DNA of 64,000 bases. Origin: Bacillota bacterium. GTDB taxonomy: Bacteria > Bacillota > Clostridia > Lachnospirales > Lachnospiraceae. Below, in pieces: positions 43,667 to 52,848 of the stretch (position 1 is its first letter; each line of letters starts with the position of its first letter). The stretch is taken from NCBI GenBank assembly GCA_023418475.1, contig JAEZZO010000068.1:124001-188000 (forward strand), read 5' to 3'. The notes beneath the pieces are model-generated. The model was not told the DNA's origin and searched no databases. It was given only the letters and a program-made list of their open reading frames with translations. The translations under genes were made by a program, and so were the position numbers.

Positions 43667-44782
43667 ATGGCAAGTTTATCATTAAAAAACATTACAAAAC
43701 AGTATCCTAACGGAGTTATCGCTGTAAAAGATTTCAACCTTGAAATAGCTGATAGAGAATTCATCATCTTCGTAGGACCATCTGGATGCGGAAAATCAAC
43801 AACCCTTCGTATGATTGCAGGTTTGGAAGAAATCTCTTCAGGAGAGCTGTGGATCGGAGATAAATTAGTTAACGATGTAGAACCGAAGGATAGAGATATC
43901 GCGATGGTATTCCAGAACTATGCATTGTATCCGCATATGTCAGTTTTTGATAACATGGCATTTGGTCTTAAGCTTAGAAAAGTTCCGAAGGATCAGATCG
44001 ACAAACAGGTTCATGAAGCTGCTAAGGTTCTTGATATTGAGCATTTATTAGATCGTAAACCGAAGGCTCTTTCCGGTGGTCAGAGACAGCGTGTTGCCAT
44101 GGGTCGTGCTATCGTACGTAATCCTAAAGTATTCCTTATGGATGAGCCTTTATCAAACCTGGATGCTAAGCTCAGAGTACAGATGCGTGTTGAGATCTCC
44201 AAGTTACATCAGAGATTACAGACAACAATTATCTATGTAACACATGACCAGACAGAGGCTATGACTCTTGGTACCAGAATTGTTGTTATGAAGGATGGTT
44301 TAATTCAGCAGGTAGATACTCCTCAGAACTTATATGACAGACCGAAGAATTTATTCGTAGCAGGTTTCATGGGATCTCCTCAAATGAACTTCATTGATGC
44401 AACTATTGCGAAAAAAGGTTCCGATTTATATGCTAAATTCGGCGCAAACGCTATTAAGATTCCGGATGGAAAATCCAAGAAGCTTGTTGATGGTGGTTAT
44501 GAAGGAAAGACAGTTGTAATCGGTATCCGTCCTGAGGATATTCACGATGAGGAAATATTCCTTACCAATTCTCCTGACAGTATCATTGAAGCAAATGTTA
44601 AAGTATACGAGTTATTAGGTGCTGAAGTAAACTTATACTTTACAGTAGAAGATGTGATTGATATTACTGCACGTGTTAATCCTCGTACAACAGCAAGACC
44701 TGGCGATACATTAAAGATCGCATTCGATATGTCAAAATTACATGTATTTGACAAAGAGACAGAGCAGGTTATTACAAACTAG
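43667..44782 (+). CDS. msmK: Shared sugar ABC transporter ATPase, MsmK/UgpC type
   Basis: This 371-residue ATPase belongs to the MalK/MsmK/UgpC subfamily. Walker A GPSGCGKST is at residues 37-45, signature LSGGQRQR, Walker B VFLMDEPLSNLD, and switch YVTHDQTEA. A C-terminal TOBE/regulatory region follows from about residue 240 (GFMGSPQMNFID). In many Firmicutes one such ATPase serves several sugar uptake systems whose operons lack their own. The propeller-permease operon at 8.5-13.2 kb lacks one, so this gene is the obvious partner in the window. The frame opens at 43571 but TAGGAGG before 43667 sets the start. A terminator follows. Confidence 0.92.
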   Translation: MASLSLKNITKQYPNGVIAVKDFNLEIADREFIIFVGPSGCGKSTTLRMIAGLEEISSGELWIGDKLVNDVEPKDRDIAMVFQNYALYPHMSVFDNMAFGLKLRKVPKDQIDKQVHEAAKVLDIEHLLDRKPKALSGGQRQRVAMGRAIVRNPKVFLMDEPLSNLDAKLRVQMRVEISKLHQRLQTTIIYVTHDQTEAMTLGTRIVVMKDGLIQQVDTPQNLYDRPKNLFVAGFMGSPQMNFIDATIAKKGSDLYAKFGANAIKIPDGKSKKLVDGGYEGKTVVIGIRPEDIHDEEIFLTNSPDSIIEANVKVYELLGAEVNLYFTVEDVIDITARVNPRTTARPGDTLKIAFDMSKLHVFDKETEQVITN

Positions 44783-44804
44783 GATGTAAGATAGAGTTAT
44801 AATT

Positions 44805-44835
44805 ACAGGGAGCGCGAAGGTGTTCCCTGTTTTTC
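44805..44835 (+). terminator. Terminator of msmK
   Basis: ACAGGGA and TCCCTGT form a seven-base stem around a GC-rich loop, followed by TTTTTC. It lies 22 bases after the stop. Confidence 0.75.
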
Positions 44836-44836
44836 T

Positions 44837-44995
44837 ATTACATAGGAAAGTTCATTCTGTGTAATAAAAACCCTGCGGAAACTAAAGTTATGCATTTTAA
44901 GAGTTATGATTTTGCGAGAGTGCGCAAAGCGCACTTCTATTCTTATATAAGAAAGTTTGTCCTGTGAAATAAAAAACCTCCCGGGTATGCACGAC
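44837..44995 (+). repeat. Dispersed structured repeat, copy B (partly duplicated)
   Basis: It begins ATTACATAGGA, loop AAGTTCA, TTCTGTGTAAT, where the right arm differs from copy A but still pairs through G-U. AAAACCCTGCGG, TTAAGAGTTATGA and GTGCGCAAAGCGCAC follow. From about 44944 a second, weaker copy of the first half begins (TATAAGAAAGTTTGTCCTG, AATAAAAAACCTC). Confidence 0.65.
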
Positions 44996-45022
44996 TTTCC
45001 CTGCTAAGAAGGGTTATTCTTC

Positions 45023-45067
45023 AAAGAATTATAAATAGTTTATAAACTGAACTAATTATAATTCTTT
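45023..45067. promoter_or_regulatory. AT-rich inverted repeat upstream of the CdaR-like gene
   Basis: AAAGAATTATAA at 45023-45034 and TTATAATTCTTT at 45056-45067 are perfect 12-base inverted arms. The spacer contains the palindrome AGTTTATAAACT at 45037-45048. It lies about 50 bases ahead of the promoter at 45119 and could be an operator pair or a cruciform-forming element. Confidence 0.45.
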
Positions 45068-45118
45068 AAAATTTGATAAAAATATACGAAAAATATTATG
45101 CAAATTTTATAATATTGG

Positions 45119-45147
45119 TTTACTTCTGACGAATTCGGTGATAAAAT
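45119..45147 (+). promoter_or_regulatory. Sigma-A promoter of the CdaR-like gene
   Basis: TTTACT at 45119-45124, 17 bases, TAAAAT at 45142-45147, giving a leader of about 55 bases. Confidence 0.45.
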
Positions 45148-45208
45148 AACTTTCATATCAATGAATGTTAATGTAATAATAGAAATATAATATAAAAGGA
45201 GTGAAATC

Positions 45209-46297
45209 ATGATTTCCAATCAGATTCTACAAAGTACCATTGATGGATTAAAAGGAATCACTCGTATCGATATTTGTATTATGGATACGGAAGGTAAAGT
45301 TCTTGCCAGTACGATTGAGAATGCAGAACAATATGAAAATGCGGTATTGGCGTTTGTTGCGTCTCCCGCTGACAGTCAGGCAATTCAAGGTTATCAGTTT
45401 TTTAAAGTTTTTGATGAACATCAACTGGAATATGTTATTCTTGCAAGGGGTGACAGCGAAGATGTATTCATGATCGGCAAGATCGCATCTTTCCAAATTC
45501 AGAACTTATTGGTTGCTTATAAAGAAAGATACGATAAGGATAACTTTATAAAGAATCTGTTACTGGATAATCTGCTGTTGGTTGATATTTATAACCGTGC
45601 GAAAAAGCTTCATATTGATACGGAAGCCAGGCGTGTTGTATTTATTATCGAAACCAAGAACGAGAAGGATGCGAATGCACTAGAGACAGTACGCAGCCTA
45701 TTCTCCGGAAAAACAAAGGATTTTATTACTGCAGTTGATGAAAAGAACATCATTTTGGTGAAAGAAGTAAAACCGAGTGAGACCTACGAGGATTTGAATA
45801 AAACAGCAAAAGTCATTATGGATATGCTTAATACGGAAGCAATGACTAAGGTACATGTAGCATATGGTACAATTGTCAATGAGATTAAGGACGTATCAAG
45901 ATCCTATAAGGAAGCGAAGATGGCACTTGATGTTGGCAAAATTTTCTATAGCGGACGTAATGTGGTGGCCTATAATAACCTTGGTATCGGAAGATTGATC
46001 TATCAGCTGCCGATGCCTCTGTGCAAGATGTTTATCAAAGAGATATTTGAAGGAAAATCGCCGGATGATTTTGATGAAGAGACGCTGACTACTATCAATA
46101 AATTCTTCGAAAACAGCTTGAACGTATCAGAGACCTCCAGACAATTGTATATCCATCGTAATACGTTGGTTTACCGACTGGATAAACTGCAGAAAAGCAC
46201 GAACCTGGATCTGCGCGTTTTTGAAGATGCAATTACCTTCAAGATTGCACTCATGGTAGTAAAATACATGAAGTATATGGAGCAACTGGATTATTAA
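45209..46297 (+). CDS. CdaR/PucR family transcriptional regulator
   Basis: This 362-residue protein has an N-terminal sugar-diacid-recognition-like sensor part (residues about 1-130), a GGDEF-like middle domain (about 135-280) and a C-terminal PucR helix-turn-helix (FFENSLNVSETSRQLYIHRN, TLVYRLDKLQKSTNLDLR). CdaR relatives respond to sugar acids and activate carbohydrate genes. Placed directly after msmK but with its own promoter, it may tune shared sugar uptake. AAAAGGAG lies seven bases before the ATG. A terminator follows the stop. The effector cannot be inferred. Confidence 0.87.
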   Translation: MISNQILQSTIDGLKGITRIDICIMDTEGKVLASTIENAEQYENAVLAFVASPADSQAIQGYQFFKVFDEHQLEYVILARGDSEDVFMIGKIASFQIQNLLVAYKERYDKDNFIKNLLLDNLLLVDIYNRAKKLHIDTEARRVVFIIETKNEKDANALETVRSLFSGKTKDFITAVDEKNIILVKEVKPSETYEDLNKTAKVIMDMLNTEAMTKVHVAYGTIVNEIKDVSRSYKEAKMALDVGKIFYSGRNVVAYNNLGIGRLIYQLPMPLCKMFIKEIFEGKSPDDFDEETLTTINKFFENSLNVSETSRQLYIHRNTLVYRLDKLQKSTNLDLRVFEDAITFKIALMVVKYMKYMEQLDY

Positions 46298-46303
46298 AAA
46301 TAA

Positions 46304-46355
46304 GGCTGTTTCAAAGCAAAAGGCTGTCGGCTATGTTTTGAAGCAGCCAGTTTTA
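46304..46355 (+). terminator. Terminator of the CdaR-like gene
   Basis: GGCTGTTTCAAA and TTTGAAGCAGCC form a 12-base stem with one G-U pair, followed by AGTTTTAG. It starts seven bases after the stop. Confidence 0.7.
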
Positions 46356-46487
46356 GCAATAATCTATCATGAAACGCCATGAGAAAATCAACTTACTGTT
46401 CGCAGCTCGTCCAAATAGTTTGCTGTGCATAGTAACGAAATCAGCTTAAAAGTATTTTGGCTGCCATTGACAGCATGGAGGCGTATT

Positions 46488-47729
46488 ATGAAAAAGAATT
46501 TTGTGACCGGTCTGATTACCGGCCTTTGCGGTGCGTTACTTATATTTACGATACTGGGAGGTGCTTTCCTGTTTACCCAGTCCAAAGCCGAAGGGAATGT
46601 AAAAAAGTCTGCTGCCTCTTCGGAAGGAAATAAAACCGAGGAAATTCCGTATAATCAGATAGTGAATAAGCTGACTTATTTACAAATGCTTGTCGATAAT
46701 TACTATTTGAAGGATGTAAAGAATACCTCCTTTGCAGACGGAATTTATAAGGGATTTATCGCCAGTCTGGATGACCCGTATTCCGTATATTATACGAAGG
46801 ATGAGTATAATGCCCTGAAAGAAAGCTCCTCTGGCACCTATTGCGGTATTGGAGCAACAGTAAGTCAGAATGCTAAAACCGGTGTGATTACGGTTGTAAA
46901 GCCATTTTCAACCGGCCCGGCATATAAAGCAGGCGTTCTTCCCGGCGATATACTCTATAAGGTAAATGGAGAGGCAGTTACAGGGATCGACTTAACACAG
47001 GTAGTAGGTAAGATGAAGGGCGAGGCCGGAACCTCCGTAAAGATCGCCATTTTAAGAGAAGGAAAAAGGGATCCGGTGGAATTAACGTTAACCCGTCAGA
47101 AAATAGAGATACCAACCATAGAATACAAGATGCTGGATAACAAAATAGGATATATTGCAATATCTGAATTTGATGAGATAACTGTCAGCCAGTTTGTTGC
47201 CGCAGTTGATAAGCTTGAGAAGGATGGTATGCAGGGATTGGTTGTAGATGTAAGAAATAATCCGGGAGGGTTATTACAGTCTGTATGCCAAATATTGGAT
47301 CGGCTCTTGCCGCCGGAACTTCTTGTTTACACAGAGGATAAAAATGGCGACCGTGAGGAAGAAAAAGCAGTCGATAAAAATAAAGTAACAGTACCTATGA
47401 CGGTATTGATTAACGGTCAGAGTGCAAGTGCTTCAGAGATTTTTGCCGGTACCCTGCAAGATTATAAAGCGGCAACGATCATCGGTACGACTAGCTTTGG
47501 CAAAGGCATTGTGCAGAAGGTTATTCCGCTGACGGACGGAACAGCTGTAAAGCTGACTATTTCCAAGTACTTTACGCCAAACGGACGCAATATTCATGGA
47601 ACCGGAATTAAACCGGACATAGAAGTTGAGCTGAATGAAGATATGCAGAAGGAAGTCATCGTCCCGATTGACAAGGATAATCAGCTACAGGAAGCAATCA
47701 AGACAATTATGAGTAAAATGACGAAATAA
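46488..47729 (+). CDS. ctpA: S41 family C-terminal processing peptidase
   Basis: This 413-residue membrane-anchored serine protease trims or degrades envelope or secreted proteins. One helix lies at residues about 5-27, a PDZ domain at about 95-175 (GIGATVSQNAKTGVITVVKP, PGDILYKVNGE), and the S41 core after 190. The GQSASASE motif is at residues 310-317 with the catalytic serine, and the general-base lysine lies in TTSFGKGIVQ near 339. The C-terminal peptidoglycan-binding domain of CtpA/CtpB is missing or reduced. GGAGG precedes the ATG at 46488; the frame itself opens at 46425. The flagellar cluster begins just downstream. Confidence 0.92.
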   Translation: MKKNFVTGLITGLCGALLIFTILGGAFLFTQSKAEGNVKKSAASSEGNKTEEIPYNQIVNKLTYLQMLVDNYYLKDVKNTSFADGIYKGFIASLDDPYSVYYTKDEYNALKESSSGTYCGIGATVSQNAKTGVITVVKPFSTGPAYKAGVLPGDILYKVNGEAVTGIDLTQVVGKMKGEAGTSVKIAILREGKRDPVELTLTRQKIEIPTIEYKMLDNKIGYIAISEFDEITVSQFVAAVDKLEKDGMQGLVVDVRNNPGGLLQSVCQILDRLLPPELLVYTEDKNGDREEEKAVDKNKVTVPMTVLINGQSASASEIFAGTLQDYKAATIIGTTSFGKGIVQKVIPLTDGTAVKLTISKYFTPNGRNIHGTGIKPDIEVELNEDMQKEVIVPIDKDNQLQEAIKTIMSKMTK

Positions 47730-47778
47730 TGCAAGAATGATTTCTTTTGAAAGTAATTTAGAATAAATTAATACAAAC

Positions 47779-47828
47779 AGGATAGGAATACTTCTGCCGG
47801 AAGGCAAGATAACATTCCTATCCTTTTT
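47779..47828 (+). terminator. Terminator of ctpA
   Basis: AGGATAGGAAT and ATTCCTATCCT form an 11-base perfect stem with a 24-base loop, followed by TTTTTCTT. It isolates the protease gene from the flagellar cluster. Confidence 0.85.
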
Positions 47829-47891
47829 CTTAACTTGGGATCCGGGTGCCATAGGTATTTATAGAAATTCATAAAAAATTGAAATTACCTC

Positions 47892-47918
47892 TAATGATAA
47901 ATACAAATCAACCGATAA
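47892..47918 (+). promoter_or_regulatory. Sigma-D (sigma-28) promoter of flgM
   Basis: TAAT at 47892-47895, 15 bases, ACCGATAA at 47911-47918, compared with the B. subtilis consensus TAAA-N15-GCCGATAT. It lies 53 bases before the flgM start, so FlgM would be made under the sigma factor it inhibits. Confidence 0.7.
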
Positions 47919-47970
47919 ATATTATGAATAGATAAACCAGTGGGTTAGTTTTAGATAGGTGGTGATTAGA

Positions 47971-48243
47971 GTGCGTATCGATGCATTCAATAAAATAAGT
48001 GAGTTATATAAAGCAAACACAGTAAAGAGTACGGCAAAGGTGAAGAGCAGCAGCTTTACCGATACCCTTGAGATTTCGCAGACGGCGAAGGATTACCAGG
48101 TTGCAAAACAGATAATAGCAAGTACTCCTGATATCAGAGAGAACAAGGTAAATGAGATTAAAGAGCGCATGGAAGCCGGTACTTACAATGTTACCGTTCA
48201 GGATGTTGCAGAGAAGTTGATCAGCCGGTCCGAGGATCTGTAA
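47971..48243 (+). CDS. flgM: Anti-sigma-28 factor FlgM
   Basis: This 90-residue protein begins MRIDAFNKISELYKAN, the usual Firmicute FlgM start, and has the C-terminal sigma-binding helices DYQVAKQIIASTPDIRENKV and ERMEAGTYNVTVQDVAEKLI. FlgM holds the flagellar sigma factor inactive until the hook is complete and it is exported. The start is the GTG at 47971, since TAGGTGGTGAT lies just before it. First gene of a long same-strand flagellar cluster running to flagellin. Confidence 0.93.
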   Translation: MRIDAFNKISELYKANTVKSTAKVKSSSFTDTLEISQTAKDYQVAKQIIASTPDIRENKVNEIKERMEAGTYNVTVQDVAEKLISRSEDL

Positions 48244-48279
48244 GGATAAGCAGGACCTGTTTTGGAAAGAGGGTTTAAT

Positions 48280-48795
48280 GTGGCAAGTTTAATTGATGAA
48301 TTGATAAATATCCTGGAAATGGAATATGAAGTATATCAGCAATTAATACCAATCGCGGAAGAAAAAACTCGGGTCATCGTTCGAAATGATTTATCCTCCT
48401 TGCAGGAAATTACAAATAAAGAACAATTAGCAATTGATAAAATTAATACACTGGAGCGTAAAAGAGAAAATATCATGACTGACATCAAAACGGTGATAAA
48501 CCGCAGATCAGCCAATATAACTTTAACAGCTTTAATCGGGTTAATGGAAAAACAGCCAAAGGAGCAGAAGGCTCTTTCTATCATACATGATAATCTAAAA
48601 AGTACAGTTCAAAGATTAGTTAAAATAAATAATCGAAATAAATCATTAATCGAACAATCCCTAGAGATGATAGAATTCAATATGAATTTTATTCAGAGTA
48701 CACGGATGTCACCGGGGAGCAATACTTACACAAAGGGTGCCTCGCAGTATGAAGCACAGACGTTTCGGACAGGGATGTTCGATGCAAAACAGTAA
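48280..48795 (+). CDS. flgN: FlgN-like flagellar export chaperone
   Basis: The 171-residue helical protein (MASLIDELINILEMEYEVYQ) has three long amphipathic helices, matching the FlgN family that protects FlgK and FlgL before export. GAAAGAGGG precedes a GTG at 48280, preferred to the TTG at 48262. It is placed between flgM and flgK, the standard flgN position. The C-terminal 30 residues are disordered and Gly/Thr-rich. Its partners should be the two FlgK proteins and FlgL encoded next. Confidence 0.88.
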   Translation: MASLIDELINILEMEYEVYQQLIPIAEEKTRVIVRNDLSSLQEITNKEQLAIDKINTLERKRENIMTDIKTVINRRSANITLTALIGLMEKQPKEQKALSIIHDNLKSTVQRLVKINNRNKSLIEQSLEMIEFNMNFIQSTRMSPGSNTYTKGASQYEAQTFRTGMFDAKQ

Positions 48796-48851
48796 GGTAA
48801 ATATTGTGCCGGTTTCCTGTCATTCAGGAAACCGGCAGAACGGAGATTTTG

Positions 48852-50582
48852 ATGAGTTCATTAGGTGGTATTCATATAGGTGTATCCGGTTTGAAGGTAA
48901 GCCAGGCGGCTCTGAATATAACAGCACATAATTTGGCAAATGTCGATACGGCAGGCTATGTAAGACAGCAGCCGGTATTGACTGATTTTAGCTATGTCAA
49001 ATTAGGCGATGGCTTTCGAGCAACACTACAGCAGGGCAATGGCGTAAATATTACTACGGTAAAACAAGTCAGAGATCTCTTTCTGGATCAGGCATATCGG
49101 CAGGAAACCGGCAGACGGGCCTATTATCAGTCCCAGTATGAGGCGGTGGGTGAGGTGGAAGGATATTTTGGAGAGCTGCAGGGAGAAACCTTCCAGAAGT
49201 CTTTGAATAAACTTTGGACATCTTTGCAGGAGCTGGCAAAGGAGCCGGACAGTGTCGTTGCCAGGGCATCCTTTGTACAGACCGCAGTTGCATTTACGGA
49301 GCGTGCAGAAAATATTTCAAAACAGTTAAATAATTATCAGATTAATTTAAATACGCAGATTAATGAACATGTTAACCGGATTAATGAAATCGGTAATAAT
49401 ATAAAATCATTAAATTTGAAGATAAGACAATACGAGGCCACAGGGCTGGAAAAGGCGAATGATCTCCGGGACCAGCGTAACAGCCTTCTTGATGAGCTTG
49501 GACAGTATGCCGGTATTACCTATAAAGAAGATGCAAATGGTATTGTTAATGTAAAACTCGAAGGAGCGGATTTTGTTACGGACGATACAGTCTTTGAGAT
49601 GGAAGCTGTTCCGGTCAGTGAAACTTCGGACATGCTAAAGCCGGTATGGATTTCCCATGGCGGAGTAGATGTGTTCAATTTGAACAATCCGGTTTCACCT
49701 GAAAATAGAAATGATCTAGGACTGCTGAAGGGACTGCTGATTGCCAGAGGATATAAAGAGGCCAATTATACAGACATTCCTCTCAGAAACAATTTTGATA
49801 ATGATACGGATTACAATGAGGCGGTTAACGAATATAATAAAACAATTGAACCTTCCGTGATTATGACGGTGCAGGCACAGTTTGACCAGTTAGTTCACGG
49901 TATTGTCACTACCATCAATGAAGTGTTAAGCCCGAATAAGGAAGTAACACTGACAGATGGCACCAAAGTTAAAATTCTGGATGAGAAGAATGCACCGGTA
50001 GGCCTCGATGATAATAAGACCATGGGAGAAGCATTATTTAATCGTAAATCCGTGAGCCGTTATTCAGAGCCGCAGTATATAGATATTTTCAATGAGGAGG
50101 GCGGGCATGAGACGATAACAGCGCGTGTCTATCAGGAGGAAGATCCGAAGGATAAATATACCCTGTTTACGGTCGGACAGATTGAGGTTAATCCAAAAAT
50201 CCTTCAAAACTATGCCTATATTGCTCTTTCCAGTAATTCGGGCTCGGGTGATTTCGATGTAAAGACAGCGGGCGAGCTGCTTTCGAAATGGCAGGCAGAA
50301 TTTGCAACCTTGTCACCGAATACCCTTACAAAGAATAATTTTAATAATTATTATAATTCCTTCATCTCTGAAATCGCGAACAGAGGCGAGCAGCTTAAAA
50401 CAGTCAGCACAAATCAGAGCTCCATGGTGGAAAGTATAGACAATCAGAGAACCGCGGTAACGGGAGTTTCCTCGGATGACGAATTATCGAATATGATTAA
50501 ATATCAGCAAGCCTATAACGCTTCTGCCCGTTATATCAATGTGGTCAGTGAGATGCTGGAACACATTGTGGACAAATTGTAA
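48852..50582 (+). CDS. flgK: Flagellar hook-associated protein FlgK, paralogue 1
   Basis: This 576-residue HAP1 forms the first junction ring between hook and filament. The N-terminal rod-type motif reads LKVSQAALNITAHNLANVDTAGY without interruption in residues about 14-36, and the C-terminus ends in SDDELSNMIKYQQAYNASARYINVVSEML-type heptads over the last 45 residues. The coiled region near 165-230 contains EKANDLRDQRNSLLDEL. The start at 48852 follows CGGAGA; the frame opens at 48804. A second flgK copy follows after 183 bases. Confidence 0.92.
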   Translation: MSSLGGIHIGVSGLKVSQAALNITAHNLANVDTAGYVRQQPVLTDFSYVKLGDGFRATLQQGNGVNITTVKQVRDLFLDQAYRQETGRRAYYQSQYEAVGEVEGYFGELQGETFQKSLNKLWTSLQELAKEPDSVVARASFVQTAVAFTERAENISKQLNNYQINLNTQINEHVNRINEIGNNIKSLNLKIRQYEATGLEKANDLRDQRNSLLDELGQYAGITYKEDANGIVNVKLEGADFVTDDTVFEMEAVPVSETSDMLKPVWISHGGVDVFNLNNPVSPENRNDLGLLKGLLIARGYKEANYTDIPLRNNFDNDTDYNEAVNEYNKTIEPSVIMTVQAQFDQLVHGIVTTINEVLSPNKEVTLTDGTKVKILDEKNAPVGLDDNKTMGEALFNRKSVSRYSEPQYIDIFNEEGGHETITARVYQEEDPKDKYTLFTVGQIEVNPKILQNYAYIALSSNSGSGDFDVKTAGELLSKWQAEFATLSPNTLTKNNFNNYYNSFISEIANRGEQLKTVSTNQSSMVESIDNQRTAVTGVSSDDELSNMIKYQQAYNASARYINVVSEMLEHIVDKL

Positions 50583-50765
50583 AACCATTCAAGTTAAGCA
50601 GGATTATATATGGCTAAAAGCAGGATATACGGCAAGCAATGGTAAATATAGATGATCTATAATAAATAGATGCTATACTGCACCGGATGTACCTGTTTCA
50701 GAGAAATGATATTCGATAGAGTAGTATCGATAATAGGGCCGCGAGTCGGAGAATGAGAGGATAGT

Positions 50766-52622
50766 ATGGCATCTACGTTTTTTGGACTGAATATAGGTAA
50801 ATCGGGATTGTACGCTTATAAATCTGCGATGGATACAACCGCTCATAATATAGCAAATACAGAGACGGAGGGGTATACCCGGCAGGTTATGGGGCAGAGA
50901 GCCTCCAAGGCCATTCAGGTGAATAGTACCTATGGTATGGCCGGAACCGGTGTTACGGTTACCGGAGTTACACAGCAGCGCGATGATTACTATGATATGA
51001 AATACTGGAAAACCAATACGATATATGGGGAGTATTCCGGTAAAACGCATTATATGACAGAGATTGAGAATTATTTTAATGATATCAACACGGATGGATT
51101 TACGAAAACCTATAATAAGCTCAATGACAGTCTTCAGGAATTACAGAAGAATCCTTCCAGCTTAACGGTTCGTACCCAGGTTGCTAATTATACGAAGGGA
51201 CTGACAGAATACTTTAATTCCTTGTCTAATAATTTATTAAGTATTCAGCAAGAATGTAACTTTGAAATTAAGAACCAGGTAGACAAGATAAATTCCAAGG
51301 CACAGCAGATTGCGGCATTGACACAGCAGATTAATACGCTGGAGGCTAACGCTGGGAAAGCAAATGATCTGCGTGACCAGAGAACACTTCTGGTGGATCA
51401 GCTCTCAGAGATAGCGAATGTATCTGTATCAGAAAATGTAATTGGTGCAGCAAGTGCGGGTGTTACCAGTTATACTGTAAAGCTGAATGGAGCTCCGCTG
51501 GTTGACGGTAATTCTTACAATACGCTTAAAGTGGTTCCAAGGCAAAAGCAGGTCAACCAAAATGATGCAGAGGGATTATATGATATTACCTGGGAGAACG
51601 GACAGAGCTTTGATCAGAGAAGTTCGTCCCTGGGTGGTTTACTGCAGGGGCTTCTAGAGGTGCGTGATGGTAATAACCAGTACAATTTTAGAGGTGAAAC
51701 CAGTGTAAATGCAGGGGATGATAAAGTAATCGTTACAGACAGCAATATGAATATGGTGGAAACGATGAACTTGCCCCCAACAGGAGTTTTAACGATAGGT
51801 AATCGGAATTATACGTATACAGGTTTTGAAGTAACAACAGATTCGGAGGGGAAATATATTTATACCTTTGAGCTGGAAGACCAGGTGAACTTGGATGCTG
51901 CCGATGAAAAGGCCAGTATCGGAAGCAGTATTGATTATAAGGGAATACCGTATTATTTGGGTCAGATCAATGAATTTGCCCGCACCTATGCTAAGGCTTT
52001 TAATGATATTCACCGTACCGGGGTGGATTTGAAAGGTGCTTCGGGAGAAGATATATTTACCGCGACGAATAAGGTAAGCGGAAGAGAATATACTTTTGGA
52101 CCGCTGAAGGGTTCTTCGGATGCGGAATACTATGATTGCAACACCTTTAATTCGCAGACTGGAGGATACTACGAGAACATACCGGATAACGAACCGCTGT
52201 ACGGATCTTATTATTTTATGACGGCAGCGAATTTTACGGTAAATAAAGATCTGATTTCTGATCCAACAAAGTTTGCGACCGGCTCGAAGCTTACAGACGG
52301 ACAGGAGAAGAAGGACGTCATTGATAAATTGCTTGCTGTGAAAGATAATAAAATGTTATTTGAACAGGGAGCTCCGTCTGGCTTTTATCAGACGCTTGTA
52401 GCAGAGATCGGTATTGATATGGATAAAGCTTCTACCTTATCCAATAACCAGACGGATATACTGGATACGATAACGAATCAGAGATTATCTGAATCCGGAG
52501 TCGATGCGGATGAAGAAGCTATGAATTTGGTACGATACCAGAGTGCCTATAATCTCTCTGCCAAAGTGATCTCAACCATGAATGAGATTTATAATAAATT
52601 GATCAACGAAATGGGAGTATAA
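50766..52622 (+). CDS. flgK: Flagellar hook-associated protein FlgK, paralogue 2
   Basis: This 618-residue FlgK has the flagellar rod motif DTTAHNIANTETEGYTRQ near residues 23-40, KANDLRDQRTLLVDQL at about 200-215, and the terminal DADEEAMNLVRYQSAYNLSAK. Outside these end regions it differs strongly from the FlgK encoded just before, including a longer variable middle domain (about 300-500). The ATG at 50766 follows GAGAGGA. Two FlgK proteins in tandem may build a mixed junction or work in different growth states. Which one is the main HAP1 cannot be told from sequence. Confidence 0.92.
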   Translation: MASTFFGLNIGKSGLYAYKSAMDTTAHNIANTETEGYTRQVMGQRASKAIQVNSTYGMAGTGVTVTGVTQQRDDYYDMKYWKTNTIYGEYSGKTHYMTEIENYFNDINTDGFTKTYNKLNDSLQELQKNPSSLTVRTQVANYTKGLTEYFNSLSNNLLSIQQECNFEIKNQVDKINSKAQQIAALTQQINTLEANAGKANDLRDQRTLLVDQLSEIANVSVSENVIGAASAGVTSYTVKLNGAPLVDGNSYNTLKVVPRQKQVNQNDAEGLYDITWENGQSFDQRSSSLGGLLQGLLEVRDGNNQYNFRGETSVNAGDDKVIVTDSNMNMVETMNLPPTGVLTIGNRNYTYTGFEVTTDSEGKYIYTFELEDQVNLDAADEKASIGSSIDYKGIPYYLGQINEFARTYAKAFNDIHRTGVDLKGASGEDIFTATNKVSGREYTFGPLKGSSDAEYYDCNTFNSQTGGYYENIPDNEPLYGSYYFMTAANFTVNKDLISDPTKFATGSKLTDGQEKKDVIDKLLAVKDNKMLFEQGAPSGFYQTLVAEIGIDMDKASTLSNNQTDILDTITNQRLSESGVDADEEAMNLVRYQSAYNLSAKVISTMNEIYNKLINEMGV

Positions 52623-52848
52623 TGAGATTTTAATATATGGCTTATATAAGACTTGAATAAAACGCCTGAATATATGGCTGGAATAAAATGACTTTAAATA
52701 AATCGCCTGAATAAATTAATGGTTAAAATATCGTATTTAAGTATATAAGAATAAATTGGCTGCTAAGTGAAAAGAACAAGCGGAGCATTTACGCTGGTAA
52801 TAGATTGATGTATCAATACATGGGTATTTGGTCGGAATGGAGGTTAGA

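Larger units (their letters stand above)
44783..45208. other. Intergenic region with terminator, repeat and inverted repeat
   Basis: The 426 bases between msmK and the CdaR-like gene contain no gene. They hold a terminator, dispersed repeat copy B with a partial second copy, a 12-base inverted repeat and a promoter, each listed separately. Confidence 0.7.
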
